DNA of 64,000 bases from positions 4,278,001 to 4,342,000 of the forward strand of contig NZ_AP026866.1 in the NCBI RefSeq assembly GCF_042849255.1, in the 5' to 3' direction. This document shows positions 1-8,186 of this stretch, one piece after another (the first letter of the stretch is position 1; each line of letters begins with the position of its first letter). This stretch comes from Oceaniferula spumae (GTDB lineage Bacteria; Verrucomicrobiota; Verrucomicrobiia; Verrucomicrobiales; Akkermansiaceae). The notes under the pieces are model-generated. The model saw only the letters and a program-made list of their open reading frames with translations. It was not told the DNA's origin and ran no database searches. Position numbers and translations under genes: made by a program.

Positions 1-309
1 GAGTGCTACCAATGTGTTCGTGGGGCCGCTATAACCGATGATCTGGTTTGACGCCGGCGACGTTTTTAACAAGTAGCCAAGTATTTGATGGTCGGAACTC
101 AGCACCGGTGTGGCGTCCAGATTACCGCCAGGTTTTCCGAGAGAGGCCGCATTAGGAAACCATTCGGTGACACCTGAAACCGACAGCTGTAAGGTGTTTG
201 TCTGACGAGTCTCGTTTTGATAGGCAATCACCCCGATGCATGCAAAGACGGACGCAATGGTGAGCGCGCGTAAAGCCAGGGTGGATATCCTTTTAAAAGG
301 GGAAGTCAT
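1..309 (-). CDS. FMN-binding domain protein, N-terminal part (cut by window edge)
   Basis: An open frame runs from an ATG at 309 to the left edge without a stop, giving 103 visible residues. Residues about 12-30 form a single hydrophobic segment (LALRALTIASVFACIGVIAY), so the N-terminus is probably a membrane anchor or uncleaved signal. The following stretch, with ILGYLLKTSP and IIGYSGPTNT, resembles the start of the flavin-binding domain in NosR/RnfG-type proteins, where a threonine further on carries covalent FMN. That threonine lies outside the window. The likely role is membrane-associated electron transfer, but this is inferred from a short similarity. The start is supported only by the position of the hydrophobic segment; no strong ribosome site is visible. 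Confidence 0.55.
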   Translation of the reverse strand, partial: MTSPFKRISTLALRALTIASVFACIGVIAYQNETRQTNTLQLSVSGVTEWFPNAASLGKPGGNLDATPVLSSDHQILGYLLKTSPASNQIIGYSGPTNTLVAL

Positions 310-357
310 GAATAGTTTCACCAGCAATCATGACCAGACCTCCGAGAGGGGTGAAGC

Positions 358-2181
358 CTATTGTTTGAGCGATTTAACCGCAGCTTCCGGGGATTCAAAA
401 CGCGCCTTGCCTTCAAGCCTCCAGGCGGCTTTGAGAGTTTCAAGGTGATCCGCGTAGAGTTCACGTGGAGAGGCATCCAGAGCCGATCCCAAAGCTGCGG
501 CCCGCCCGACAGCCACGCCCATCATACCGATGGTTTTCATGACCCGAATCGTTCCCAGTGCTTCACGAGTCACGGAAATGTTGCGCCCGGCCATGAAGAG
601 GTTGGGGATATTCTTGGAATAGAAACAGCGGTAAGGAATGGGATAGCCGACCTTGCGGTCCACGGAGTGACGATGGATGTCTTTTGAAATGAATGGATTC
701 TCGGGGTTGTATTTAGTGTAGATCGGATGAGGGACGTGAAGATCAATCGACCATGTGGTCAGCACGCAGCCGTCAGGGAATTCCTTTTTGGCTTCGATGT
801 CTTTGTCTGAAAGCACCACGTCACCTAACAGCTGAAGCGTTTCGCGAGTGCCCCCTATGTAAGCCAGCCACGTCATTTTGGCGTGGGTGTGTTTCTTGGG
901 CTCACCGGTAGTCCGGTTTTTATATGCGCCGTGATTCTTGATAGCATTCCAAGCGGAGTAAGAAGCGAGTAAATTGTTATCGCGGGTCTTCTCGAGTTCA
1001 TCAATGGGGTGGTTATCGAAGCCACCTTCCCAGAACCATTGAGCGTGGTGATGGCGAGGGTAGGGGAATTGCTTTTCTGTGAGTGGGAGCATCCATTTTT
1101 CGTCTGGAAAACTGACCGGCTTATCCGTGGTTTTCCAAGTCCACATGTTAGACATCCCCATCCTGCCTTTTTCTGCCATGACATAAGCGGCCTTTGCCCA
1201 GAGACCTATGAAGCCATGACCGGTGCAATCGACATAATATTTCCCTTTGAAACGCTTCGGCTCGGCGGTGTTGACATCGAAGACTTTGACTTCATCGATC
1301 TCGTCACCTTTCATGGTTACTCCGTAAGCGTGGTGGGAGAGAAAGAGATCGATATTTTTCTCGGCCATGACGACCTTGAGCTTTTTATCGTCCACAAACT
1401 GCTCCTTGGTGGCAGGTGATGCTTTTGCCTTATCCTCGATTTCGCGAATGATATCGGAGAATTTGTATTCCGATGGAGGAAGATTGCCCATCGCCCAGAC
1501 TTGGATTTCTGACGAGCCGTTTCCACCGAGCACAGGCCGATTCTGGATGAGCGCAACTTTTGCGCCCATTCGCGATGCGGAAATTGCAGCACCGAGTCCG
1601 CCGTAGCCGCCTCCGATCACTACCAGATCGTAGTCATCTTTCAGCACAGGCGTTTCTGGATGATTGAGCAACTTGGCCCGCCATGCCGCCATGGGTGTTG
1701 AGTCATTTGGCGGGGTGAATCCTTCTTCGTTAGAAAAAATAATCGCATCCACTCTGCCATCGAAGCCGGTGAGATCATGCAGCTGGATTGTATTGGCGCC
1801 CTTCTTGATTTCAGTTGAGCCAGCGGGTTGCCAGGACCAAGAGGCATCGGCATTTCCCAGTGTCTCGTCGGATTGCTTGCCGTTGACAGAAACGTTGAAC
1901 GTGCCTGCCGCACCTTCGCGTTTAAGAGCCTTGGTCCAGTTCTTGGTGCGGACCCAAACTTTGAAGGTTCCAGCTTCTTCCGATTGAAAAGTAGTCGATG
2001 CATCGGCCACCGGTGTGCCAAGTCCATGAGCCAGGAGATAGGGCGACCCCATGGATTCAATAAACTGAGTGTCCGTTTTCCAGCCGCCTTTGTTTTGAAA
2101 TGTTTCTGCTTCAACAAGGATTTCACCAGCGTGAAGTACTGGGGCGAGTGAGAGCAATGCGGCGAGCCATGAAAATTTCAT
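358..2181 (-). CDS. Secreted FAD-dependent oxidoreductase with N-terminal beta-sandwich domain
   Basis: A protein of about 607 residues starting at the ATG at 2181, which gives a clean signal peptide (MKFSWLAALLSLAPVLHAGE). An in-frame TTG at 2220 would put a polar leader before it and is less likely. Residues about 20-155 look like the carbohydrate-binding-like sandwich common in planctomycete and verrucomicrobial secreted proteins (starts ILVEAETFQNKGGW). The dinucleotide fold follows near residue 190: VVIGGGYGGLGAA, then the second FAD motif VLGGNGSSEIQVWA. The family (PF12831-like FAD oxidoreductases) is widespread in PVC bacteria; the substrate is unknown but often suspected to be a sugar or aromatic. 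The C-terminal part contains a typical FAD-closing motif (LFMAGRNISVTREALG). It stands alone on its strand, with a regulatory pair behind it. Confidence 0.8.
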   Translation of the reverse strand: MKFSWLAALLSLAPVLHAGEILVEAETFQNKGGWKTDTQFIESMGSPYLLAHGLGTPVADASTTFQSEEAGTFKVWVRTKNWTKALKREGAAGTFNVSVNGKQSDETLGNADASWSWQPAGSTEIKKGANTIQLHDLTGFDGRVDAIIFSNEEGFTPPNDSTPMAAWRAKLLNHPETPVLKDDYDLVVIGGGYGGLGAAISASRMGAKVALIQNRPVLGGNGSSEIQVWAMGNLPPSEYKFSDIIREIEDKAKASPATKEQFVDDKKLKVVMAEKNIDLFLSHHAYGVTMKGDEIDEVKVFDVNTAEPKRFKGKYYVDCTGHGFIGLWAKAAYVMAEKGRMGMSNMWTWKTTDKPVSFPDEKWMLPLTEKQFPYPRHHHAQWFWEGGFDNHPIDELEKTRDNNLLASYSAWNAIKNHGAYKNRTTGEPKKHTHAKMTWLAYIGGTRETLQLLGDVVLSDKDIEAKKEFPDGCVLTTWSIDLHVPHPIYTKYNPENPFISKDIHRHSVDRKVGYPIPYRCFYSKNIPNLFMAGRNISVTREALGTIRVMKTIGMMGVAVGRAAALGSALDASPRELYADHLETLKAAWRLEGKARFESPEAAVKSLKQ

Positions 2182-2231
2182 GTTCTCTAATACAGGGAAT
2201 CTCTGATTTTTTGTCAACAAGAAGCAAATAC

Positions 2232-2660
2232 TTACAAGGACTCATCGAAGGTGTCCGTGATCGCCATGCTGGTCTGGGGGAGACGCATATGGATGACCTT
2301 ATAATCACCTTTCCACGTGAATGTGTCATGGGTGCGACTGAATTTCAGGCTAGGGTTGTAGACGATTTTGGCTAGCTCCTCGAGAGAGATGCTTTTGGAT
2401 TCTATCGAGCCATCGACGGCAATATCAATCTGCACTTGATCAGATGGCGTCACGAGGTCGCTGGAGTCAGCAGCAACATTTCGAGAAGATGCATCCTCAG
2501 GCGGATCAGTTTTTTGCCAGGCAAGAGCCAGCACCACGACTGCAAGTAGAACACTTGTCATCGCGAGAGTAGCGCGGTTTCTCTTCCGTTGAGCTTTTCT
2601 TTTCCGAACTGCGCCAAGTGTGTTTTCTAAGATTTCATGTTCAACAGATTTGCGGTTCAT
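2232..2660 (-). CDS. Small membrane protein paired with ECF sigma factor (putative anti-sigma partner)
   Basis: 142 residues. A basic N-terminus (RKRKAQRKRNR) is followed by one hydrophobic segment at about residues 30-50 (ATLAMTSVLLAVVVLALAW), then an outside domain of about 90 residues with no family I recognise. Its start codon overlaps the stop of the sigma factor gene by four bases (ATGA), so the two are translationally coupled. A single-pass protein coupled to an ECF sigma factor is usually an anti-sigma factor, but the zinc motif (HxxxCxxC) of the common anti-sigma domain is absent, so the role is inferred from position only. Confidence 0.6.
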   Translation of the reverse strand: MNRKSVEHEILENTLGAVRKRKAQRKRNRATLAMTSVLLAVVVLALAWQKTDPPEDASSRNVAADSSDLVTPSDQVQIDIAVDGSIESKSISLEELAKIVYNPSLKFSRTHDTFTWKGDYKVIHMRLPQTSMAITDTFDESL

Positions 2661-3232
2661 TGTGCTGTCCTTTCTTGTTGGTGACTCAGCTCGTTTTTTA
2701 ATTTTTTACGCAGCCGACCTAATTTTGATTCGATGGCTTTGGTGGTGGTTTGTCCGCGTTCGGCGAGTTCTTTTGTGCTCCAGCCTTCCACGTATTTGAG
2801 TTGTATTAAATCGGCATCTTCGGGTGGTAGGAATGCAAGCATCCCTTGGATCGCCTCGTGGTTGTCTAACCGACGTTCTGCGGAATGATCATTTCGAAGC
2901 TCTTGCCACAGCGTGAACTTCTCCATCAACAAGGACCGGCGATTGATTTGGCGCGTATGATCAACGATCACGCAGCGCATCAGGCATCTGAGCCAGTTTT
3001 TAAATTCAGAGTCACACTCGAAAGGCTTCACATGTCGCACAGCCCGAAGACAAGTGAGCTGCACGATCTCAGCCGCATCTCCATCATTCGGTGCACGTAG
3101 CAGTGCTTGAGCATAGAGCCAGTTAAAATACTCAGCATGAAAGGCGCGCCATGCACTCTCGTCACAGCGAGCCATACCCGTAGTCATGGCAAGGCATGAT
3201 ACCGGCTGGTCTAGAGTTTGTGAGGAGGGCAT
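2657..3232 (-). CDS. RNA polymerase sigma factor, ECF family
   Basis: 191 residues. Region 2 lies at about residues 25-100 (FHAEYFNWLYAQALLRA, then DAAEIVQLTCLRA and FKNWLRCLMRCVIVDHTR) and region 4 at about residues 125-180 (LAFLPPEDADLIQLKYVEGW, STKELAERGQTTTKAIESKL), the helix-turn-helix that contacts the -35 box. The layout resembles the Planctomycete/Verrucomicrobial ECF groups. It is the first gene of a two-gene unit and overlaps the next by four bases. A later methionine (residue 16) could also serve as start. The regulon cannot be told from the sequence. Confidence 0.85.
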   Translation of the reverse strand: MPSSQTLDQPVSCLAMTTGMARCDESAWRAFHAEYFNWLYAQALLRAPNDGDAAEIVQLTCLRAVRHVKPFECDSEFKNWLRCLMRCVIVDHTRQINRRSLLMEKFTLWQELRNDHSAERRLDNHEAIQGMLAFLPPEDADLIQLKYVEGWSTKELAERGQTTTKAIESKLGRLRKKLKNELSHQQERTAQ

Positions 3233-3240
3233 CGGTTTTG

Positions 3241-3849
3241 CTATGGCTCAATAGATGCTGGCGCGTCTGCGTTGAGCTGGGTGAGTACAGGGATTGTAAT
3301 ATCCGTCGCGTCTTTGCTGTAGAGTAAAAAGGGCACTTGGTTGGCGCTGAGACCGGAACGGTCGAGCACGAGGTCGAAATTTTCTTTTTTGGAATAGGCG
3401 ACAATACGCAGCCTGATCTCTTCAAGGATGCCTTTCATGCTGGCCTGCTTCTTCAACTCAAGGGCTCGAGTGCGGCGACCAAGAAATTCCCTGCGTTCGC
3501 GGTCCATGGCTTTGGCTTCGTCTAGTTTCAATTGAAATTCACGAGACTTTTCACGCTTCACTTTATCAGCAAGAGTCGGGTCTTCGATTTTTTTCTTCAA
3601 GCCCTGTAAAGTCATTTCAAGCGCCTTGATGCCAGACTGGCGTTCATTGTTCTCCTTCTGGATACGAGCGAACTCCGTGCTGAACTGCTGCTGTTCTTTA
3701 CCAGTCATATGGTATTCTTTGAAAAGCTTCTGCATATCCACGGTGGCAACTTTAAGGCGTGGGTTTTCATCTGCTGCTAGCTGAGGTGCAGCAAGGAAAA
3801 GGCCAAAGGCTAGGAGGAGGGGACGGCGGATGGAATTGGTTAGTTTCAT
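3241..3849 (-). CDS. OmpH/Skp-family periplasmic chaperone
   Basis: Start placed at 3849, giving a signal peptide (MKLTNSIRRPLLLAFGLFLA, then cleavage near APQLAADE). The mature part begins with the family hallmark LKVATVDMQKLFKEYHMTG and continues as a long charged coiled coil (about residues 60-130), then a compact C-terminal region. Skp/OmpH proteins are trimeric, jellyfish-like holdases that escort outer-membrane proteins across the periplasm. At about 202 residues it is slightly longer than E. coli Skp (161), as is common in Verrucomicrobia, where several diverged paralogues occur. It lies alone between the sigma factor gene and hemH, not next to bamA. Confidence 0.8.
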   Translation of the reverse strand: MKLTNSIRRPLLLAFGLFLAAPQLAADENPRLKVATVDMQKLFKEYHMTGKEQQQFSTEFARIQKENNERQSGIKALEMTLQGLKKKIEDPTLADKVKREKSREFQLKLDEAKAMDRERREFLGRRTRALELKKQASMKGILEEIRLRIVAYSKKENFDLVLDRSGLSANQVPFLLYSKDATDITIPVLTQLNADAPASIEP

Positions 3850-3929
3850 GATGTTGGTGACTTCATGAATACAAACGCATCTCATCCGTGTGACCCCTCG
3901 CTGAGGTGGCGATTTTTTTTCTCAGCGAA

Positions 3930-4955
3930 TTATTCGAGGCTTTGTTGCCACTTACTAATTCTGTTAGCGAGGAAAGCAATCCAGCTAGGGTGTGCATTCA
4001 TGCAGGGCACGAGGGTCAATGACTCTCCACCAGTCGAGGTGAATTCTTCCACCCCGCGCATACCGATCTCTTCAAGAGTTTCCAAACAATCGGAAACAAA
4101 GGCCGGGCACATGACTTTGATTTTTTTCACTCCTTCTTTGCCGAAACGTTTCAGCTCGAAATCTGTGTAAGGCCCCAGCCATGGATCACGCAGGAGGCGC
4201 GATTGGAAAGAGACCGCAGTCTTCTCTTTGTCGATCCCGCTCTTTTCAATGAACGCTTTCGTCGTAGCCAAGCATTGGTGGCGGTAACATGTGGCGTGGC
4301 AAGGGTGGGGGGTGTCGCAGCAGTCGGCGCGTGTTAGGCAGTGGGCGTGCGACGGGTCTGTTTTCTGAACATGCCGCTCTGGGATGCCGTGGTAGCTGAA
4401 CAGAAGTAAATCATCGTCATCTTCGAGATGCGGCTTGGCGCTGTCGACGAGAGCCTGAATGTAGTCGTCGTCCTGATAGAAAGGCTGCAGAAGATTGGTT
4501 TTCATGCCTGGCGACTGTTTGTTGATCTCATCCATGGTTTGCACCACTGCGGTTTCGTAGCTCGACATCGCATAGTGCGGGTAAAGCGGCATGATAAACA
4601 GATCGGTCACACCGTCTGCGACTATCTGGCGGATGATGTCCGGTGTCGATGGGTTGCCATAGCGCATGGCGAGATAAACAGGAGTCTCCACCTGTTCGGA
4701 GACCAGTTTTTGCTGCTCCTTGCTGGTGACGATCAGTGGAGAGCCCTCATCCGTCCAGACCTCAGAGTAAGCTTCGGCAGATTCCGCAGGACGTTTGGGT
4801 AAGATGAAAAACTTGAGAATCAGTGAGCGTTTCCACGCAGGGATATCGAGAACCCGATCGTCGGTTAGAAATTCTTCGAGATACTTGCGCACGTCGGGGA
4901 TAGAAGTGCTGTCGGGCGATCCGAGATTGAGAAGTAGGGCAGCTGCTTTGGGCAT
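3930..4955 (-). CDS. hemH: Ferrochelatase
   Basis: 341 residues, the normal size. It inserts ferrous iron into protoporphyrin IX in the last step of haem synthesis. Visible family signatures are LLNLGSPDSTSIPDVRKYLE at the N-terminus, the metal-binding histidine in SYHGIPERHV, SFQSRLLRDPWLGPYTD (usually SFQSRVGPAEWLQPYTD), and CPAFVSDCLETLEEI. A cysteine- and histidine-rich insert (CDTPHPCHATCYRHQC) sits just after SYHGIPERHV; it is a frequent variant in ferrochelatases of this type. The gene is divergent from the queD-like gene with about 110 bases between them. Another haem gene, hemB, lies 46 kb away in the same window. Confidence 0.92.
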   Translation of the reverse strand: MPKAAALLLNLGSPDSTSIPDVRKYLEEFLTDDRVLDIPAWKRSLILKFFILPKRPAESAEAYSEVWTDEGSPLIVTSKEQQKLVSEQVETPVYLAMRYGNPSTPDIIRQIVADGVTDLFIMPLYPHYAMSSYETAVVQTMDEINKQSPGMKTNLLQPFYQDDDYIQALVDSAKPHLEDDDDLLLFSYHGIPERHVQKTDPSHAHCLTRADCCDTPHPCHATCYRHQCLATTKAFIEKSGIDKEKTAVSFQSRLLRDPWLGPYTDFELKRFGKEGVKKIKVMCPAFVSDCLETLEEIGMRGVEEFTSTGGESLTLVPCMNAHPSWIAFLANRISKWQQSLE

Positions 4956-5065
4956 AGGTCAAATTAGTTTGAGCGCGAACCATAACGATGAATCAGAATA
5001 TGTCCATCACTGTGCAGGATATGATATGAAATTGACAATTCATGGGCAGTAGGCGATTCGCAGGT

Positions 5066-5431
5066 ATGCGCGCGCGATTGACCAAGGACTTCAACTTCGA
5101 AGCAGCCCACCACTTACCCAGTCTGCCTGAGGGGCACAAGTGCATTCAAATGCACGGGCATAGCTTTAAAGTTGAGATCAGTATTGAGGGCGAGGTCGAT
5201 CCCAAGATCGGTTGGATTTACGATCACAAATGTATTTCAGACGCCATGAAACCGTTGCTCGATCAGCTCGATCACGCTGTGCTCAATGACGTCGAAGGCT
5301 TGGAAAGTCCTACCATCGAAGTGATGTGCGCCTGGTTCTGGCGGAAACTCGAGGCCGATCTGCCCGGACTCGCTGAAATCACCATCTTCGAGACACCCAC
5401 TGCCCGATGCTCGTTCAGAGGTGAGTTCTAG
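5066..5431 (+). CDS. queD: 6-carboxytetrahydropterin synthase-like protein (QueD/PTPS family)
   Basis: About 121 residues from the ATG at 5066, matching E. coli QueD length; an upstream in-frame ATG at 5042 adds eight unconserved residues. The zinc ligands are visible in FEAAHHLP and MHGHSF, the catalytic cysteine in GHKCIQMHGH, and the pterin-anchoring glutamate in IFETPTARC. These enzymes make 6-carboxytetrahydropterin for queuosine/preQ0 synthesis, or pyruvoyl-tetrahydropterin in related branches. No other queuosine gene is adjacent, so the exact branch is not certain from context. Confidence 0.85.
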   Translation: MRARLTKDFNFEAAHHLPSLPEGHKCIQMHGHSFKVEISIEGEVDPKIGWIYDHKCISDAMKPLLDQLDHAVLNDVEGLESPTIEVMCAWFWRKLEADLPGLAEITIFETPTARCSFRGEF

Positions 5432-5481
5432 GCTCTGAATTTCTGGGTTTACTGTCGCCCTGCTTGTGGCTGAATGGGGGC

Positions 5482-6003
5482 ATGAAATTGGCTCACCTGA
5501 GACTCATCGTCGTCGGATGCTTGACGGCTCTTCTTCTTCCTTCTTGTGGTTTATTTAAGAAGAAAGAGAAACCGGTGCTCAGAACTCCGAATATCAGGCT
5601 GTCGGGTCGGGTGCAGACGGTGAACAAGGATTCAAAGTTCGTTTTAATCCGCCGCTACGGTCCATGGAAAGTGGATGAGGGTGAGATCGTGGAGTCACGA
5701 GGGGAAAACCGCACCGCGAATCTGGCCCCAACTGGTGAAAAACTGGGGGAACATGTCGCAGCGGACATCCGTAGTGGCGAGGTGGAGGTGGGCGATGCCG
5801 TCTACATCCGCCGCGTGGTAAAAAAGGACAAACCACAAACTCCAGCCGCAACCACCAAGCCGCAACCCGCAGCGACGGCGACCACCCCACCGGTGAATTC
5901 TCCAGCTGCTACCCCGGCTCCGCCTGTGGCGCCCGCTCCTGTCATCCCACCGGCACCTCCGGCGGAACCCGAATTACCTGCCGAGCCGGAAGACCAGCTT
6001 TAG
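5482..6003 (+). CDS. Putative lipoprotein with proline/alanine-rich tail
   Basis: 173 residues from the ATG at 5482. The N-terminus is a lipoprotein signal: hydrophobic LRLIVVGCLTALLL followed by the lipobox LPSCG, so the cysteine is probably lipidated. A small domain (about residues 30-115) contains RVQTVNKDSKFVLIRRYGPW and VEVGDAVYIRRVV, resembling a short beta-barrel. The last 55 residues are mostly Pro, Ala and Thr, a flexible spacer. I do not recognise a named family. Confidence 0.65.
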   Translation: MKLAHLRLIVVGCLTALLLPSCGLFKKKEKPVLRTPNIRLSGRVQTVNKDSKFVLIRRYGPWKVDEGEIVESRGENRTANLAPTGEKLGEHVAADIRSGEVEVGDAVYIRRVVKKDKPQTPAATTKPQPAATATTPPVNSPAATPAPPVAPAPVIPPAPPAEPELPAEPEDQL

Positions 6004-6209
6004 CTCTTATTTAAGATAGTTTCGCATGAGCGGCTGATTTAGTCCTCAAATCGCTTTGTTTAAGTGATATGTATAAAAAATGTGTTAGTTAACGCGTTTT
6101 ATTTGTAAGTTTATTTAAAAAAAGGGCTTGCGTGAGGTTGATAGTTTGTGTATTCCTGACTTCGCAACTGTGTTCACATTGGTCGAAAATAAACAACTAA
6201 TGTACACAA

Positions 6210-6662
6210 ATGAAAATGAAAACTAGTCCCTCCACCACTAGCCCGATTGATACGGACCGTCTTGCAGACTTCGTGTTGTTCACGCAACGCTCCTGCATAC
6301 TCAACCTGTCCAGCGAATTGAGCCGCGGAAACATCTCGTTTCCTCAGTTCTTCTTGCTGGCCTATCTTTCCAGCGAAGATTATCTGACCATGTCGGATAT
6401 CGCGAAAAAGATGGGGCACTCCACAGCAGCCGCCACCGGCCTTGTGGATCGCCTTGAAAAGTTGAGCTATGTTGAGCGCGTGCACGCCGCTGAAGATCGC
6501 CGCAAGATCATGGTTCGCATTACCCAAAAGGGAACCGAGCTAGTGGCTCGTATGCGCCGCGAAATCGCTACAAACCTCTCAGACGTCATGTCCGAGATGG
6601 ATGAAGAAGAAGCTGATACCGTGGATCATGCGAATCGTGCCCTCTCGGGCCGATCACTGTAA
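6210..6662 (+). CDS. MarR-family transcriptional regulator
   Basis: 150 residues. The winged helix occupies about residues 35-110: FPQFFLLAYLSSEDYLTMSD, IAKKMGHSTAAATGLVDRLE (recognition helix), and the wing YVERVHAAEDRRKIMVRITQ. The DRR signature is typical of MarR. Such dimers repress genes and release DNA on binding small ligands or oxidation. About 200 bases of AT-rich non-coding DNA precede it. An intrinsic-terminator-like hairpin follows 40 bases after its stop, so it is likely monocistronic or attenuated before pgeF. Either ATG (6210 or 6216) may be the start. Confidence 0.85.
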   Translation: MKMKTSPSTTSPIDTDRLADFVLFTQRSCILNLSSELSRGNISFPQFFLLAYLSSEDYLTMSDIAKKMGHSTAAATGLVDRLEKLSYVERVHAAEDRRKIMVRITQKGTELVARMRREIATNLSDVMSEMDEEEADTVDHANRALSGRSL

Positions 6663-6701
6663 AGAACTAGGTCGGGCCTCTCCGGAGGCTTGGCAATCCA
6701 G

Positions 6702-6749
6702 GGCGCTTGCGTTATGCCTCACGGCGATGACGCAAGCGCCTTTTTATTT
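6702..6749 (+). terminator. Intrinsic terminator-like hairpin after marR
   Basis: A perfect 11-bp inverted repeat, GGCGCTTGCGT (6702-6712) and ACGCAAGCGCC (6730-6740), is separated by 17 bases and followed directly by TTTTTATTT. This is a good Rho-independent terminator for marR. It is odd because the best start codon of the next gene (ATG 6727-6729) lies at the 3' edge of the loop and the following codons form the right arm of the stem. Confidence 0.7.
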
Positions 6750-7386
6750 GGAGAAAATCAACCGTCTGCCCGGAGTCCGCGCGGATTTCATCGGGCGCAT
6801 CCCTGGAGTACCCGTGGATACCGATCGCGAAGCCACGGTGGAACGCCTCCAGCCCGCTCACCAGACTGCTGTAGAAAACCTCGGTTTCACATGGTCGCAG
6901 CTTCATTTGGCCGAGCAAATCCACAGCGCAGACATTGCCGTCGTTGGAAAAGGGGATACCGCCAGAACTTGGCCAGAAGTGGATGGATTGATCACAGATC
7001 AGAAGGGCCTCATGCTGGGAATCTACGTCGCCGACTGCGGAGCCGTTTACATCGTGGATCCGGTGAAGAACGTCATCGCGCTGCTGCACTCTGGTAAAAA
7101 AGGAACCGAAGGAAATATCACCGGCAAAGCGATCCGAATCATGCAGCAGAAATTCGACAGCAATCCGGCAGATCTCATCGTCGCCCTGGCACCCTGCATC
7201 CGACCACCAGCCTACGAAGTTGACTTCGCCGCCGAGATCCACCGTCAAGTCTTGGCCGCCGGAGTCCCTGAATCACAATTCACCGATTGCCAAATCTGCA
7301 CCACCTCGGATCTGGAAAAATACTATAGTTACCGGGTGGAAAAAGGAAACACCGGCCGAATGTTGGCGCTGTTAGCCCAAAAGTAG
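6727..7386 (+). CDS. pgeF: YfiH/PgeF-family protein (multicopper 'laccase domain' purine nucleoside/peptidoglycan-editing enzyme family)
   Basis: About 219 residues from ATG 6727. Family features: LHLAEQIHSADIAVVG (zinc-ligand histidine), VDGLITDQKGLMLGIYVADC (cysteine ligand), LLHSGKKGTEGNI (normally HAGWRGT, histidine ligand kept but WR replaced), and FFSYR-like YYSYRVEKGNTGRM near the end. Members are described as purine nucleosidases/adenosine deaminases and, in E. coli, as correcting peptidoglycan stem peptides. The changed HAGWRGT motif means activity should not be assumed. Its last codon and stop lie in an intergenic repeat (7383-7480). The start overlaps a terminator-like hairpin. Confidence 0.8.
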   Translation: MTQAPFYLEKINRLPGVRADFIGRIPGVPVDTDREATVERLQPAHQTAVENLGFTWSQLHLAEQIHSADIAVVGKGDTARTWPEVDGLITDQKGLMLGIYVADCGAVYIVDPVKNVIALLHSGKKGTEGNITGKAIRIMQQKFDSNPADLIVALAPCIRPPAYEVDFAAEIHRQVLAAGVPESQFTDCQICTTSDLEKYYSYRVEKGNTGRMLALLAQK

Positions 7387-7480
7387 GACAGCTTTTCAAG
7401 CTGTCGGCAACCCGAGGAATAATCAGCCCCAGCAAAATGAGTTCACAAAGTTTGTCGGCGAGTTGAAAACTGCCGCCTCT
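7383..7480. repeat. 97-bp intergenic repeat, copy A (degenerate right arm)
   Basis: Begins GTAGGACAGCTTTTCAAGCT, which contains the pgeF stop TAG, and shares the core GGAATAATCA with copies at 46622-46718 and 50784-50880. The left arm forms a small hairpin (ACAGCTT/AAGCTGT). The right arm is degraded compared with the other two copies and does not reach the stop of serB on the opposite strand. Confidence 0.8.
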
Positions 7481-7532
7481 TGCACACGCCATCCCCAAAG
7501 AGGAGTGTCACTCCACCACTTCGAGCGATAAC

Positions 7533-8168
7533 TTAACCCAGCAGAGGAATAATTTCCTCAAGCGATGCAACACACTGCTCAGCCTCGTGCACCACTTTGT
7601 CACGTGCTGCGTAGCGGGTGAAGCCGATGAATGCATCTGCTTCGTTGCGTGTTTCAAGGTCTGAAATGCCATCACCTACCATGACCACGCGCTCGGGATT
7701 GAGCTCCTTTTTGAGCATGGCGATGACTTCGGGTTTGCCACCATTGCGAGTGGGGGCGGCATCTGTGTCGAAACCGGCATATGACCCGTCGGCGTTGAAT
7801 TTCAGTGGCACGGCCTCGATGCGTTCGATCCCCAAATAGGCGGCGAGAGGCTCGATGACCTGGGTGAAGCCACCCGAAACGATGATGGGCTCCCAGCCAT
7901 TGGCGCGTAGTTTGTCAATTGTGGCCTTGGCTGTGGGTTCTATTTCATCGAGGCAGAGCTGGCCGACTTGGCCGACAAAATCCCTCGACGGCTGAATGAG
8001 GTCGAGACGACGACCGAACACTTCATTGATCGGCACCAGCCCGTCCATTGCGGCATTGGTCAGGCGCTCTATTTCTTCAAAAACCTTCTCTCCTTGGAGG
8101 CGAGCGAGTTCGTCGATGCCTTCGATCGCGGTCAGCGTCGAGTCACAGTCAAAAATGATGAGTTTCAC
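7533..8168 (-). CDS. serB: Phosphoserine phosphatase
   Basis: 211 residues, a HAD-superfamily phosphatase. Motif I is IIFDCDSTLTAIEGIDELA at the very start with the nucleophile and acid/base aspartates in DCDST. Motif II is IIVSGGFTQVIEPLAAYLGI and motif III/IV is MVGDGISDLETRNEADAFIG. The DSTLTAIEGIDELA element fits SerB rather than generic HAD enzymes. It hydrolyses L-phosphoserine, the last step of serine synthesis. The gene follows hisI on the same strand with only 18 bases between, so the two are probably co-transcribed. Confidence 0.88.
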   Translation of the reverse strand: MKLIIFDCDSTLTAIEGIDELARLQGEKVFEEIERLTNAAMDGLVPINEVFGRRLDLIQPSRDFVGQVGQLCLDEIEPTAKATIDKLRANGWEPIIVSGGFTQVIEPLAAYLGIERIEAVPLKFNADGSYAGFDTDAAPTRNGGKPEVIAMLKKELNPERVVMVGDGISDLETRNEADAFIGFTRYAARDKVVHEAEQCVASLEEIIPLLG

Positions 8169-8186
8169 GAAATGGGAAAAGTAGGT

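Noticed and set aside
6003..6209. Promoter or RNA element in the AT-rich DNA before marR
   Set aside because: TTGATA at 6138-6143 has no matching -10 at proper distance, and no stable fold or MarR palindrome was evident.
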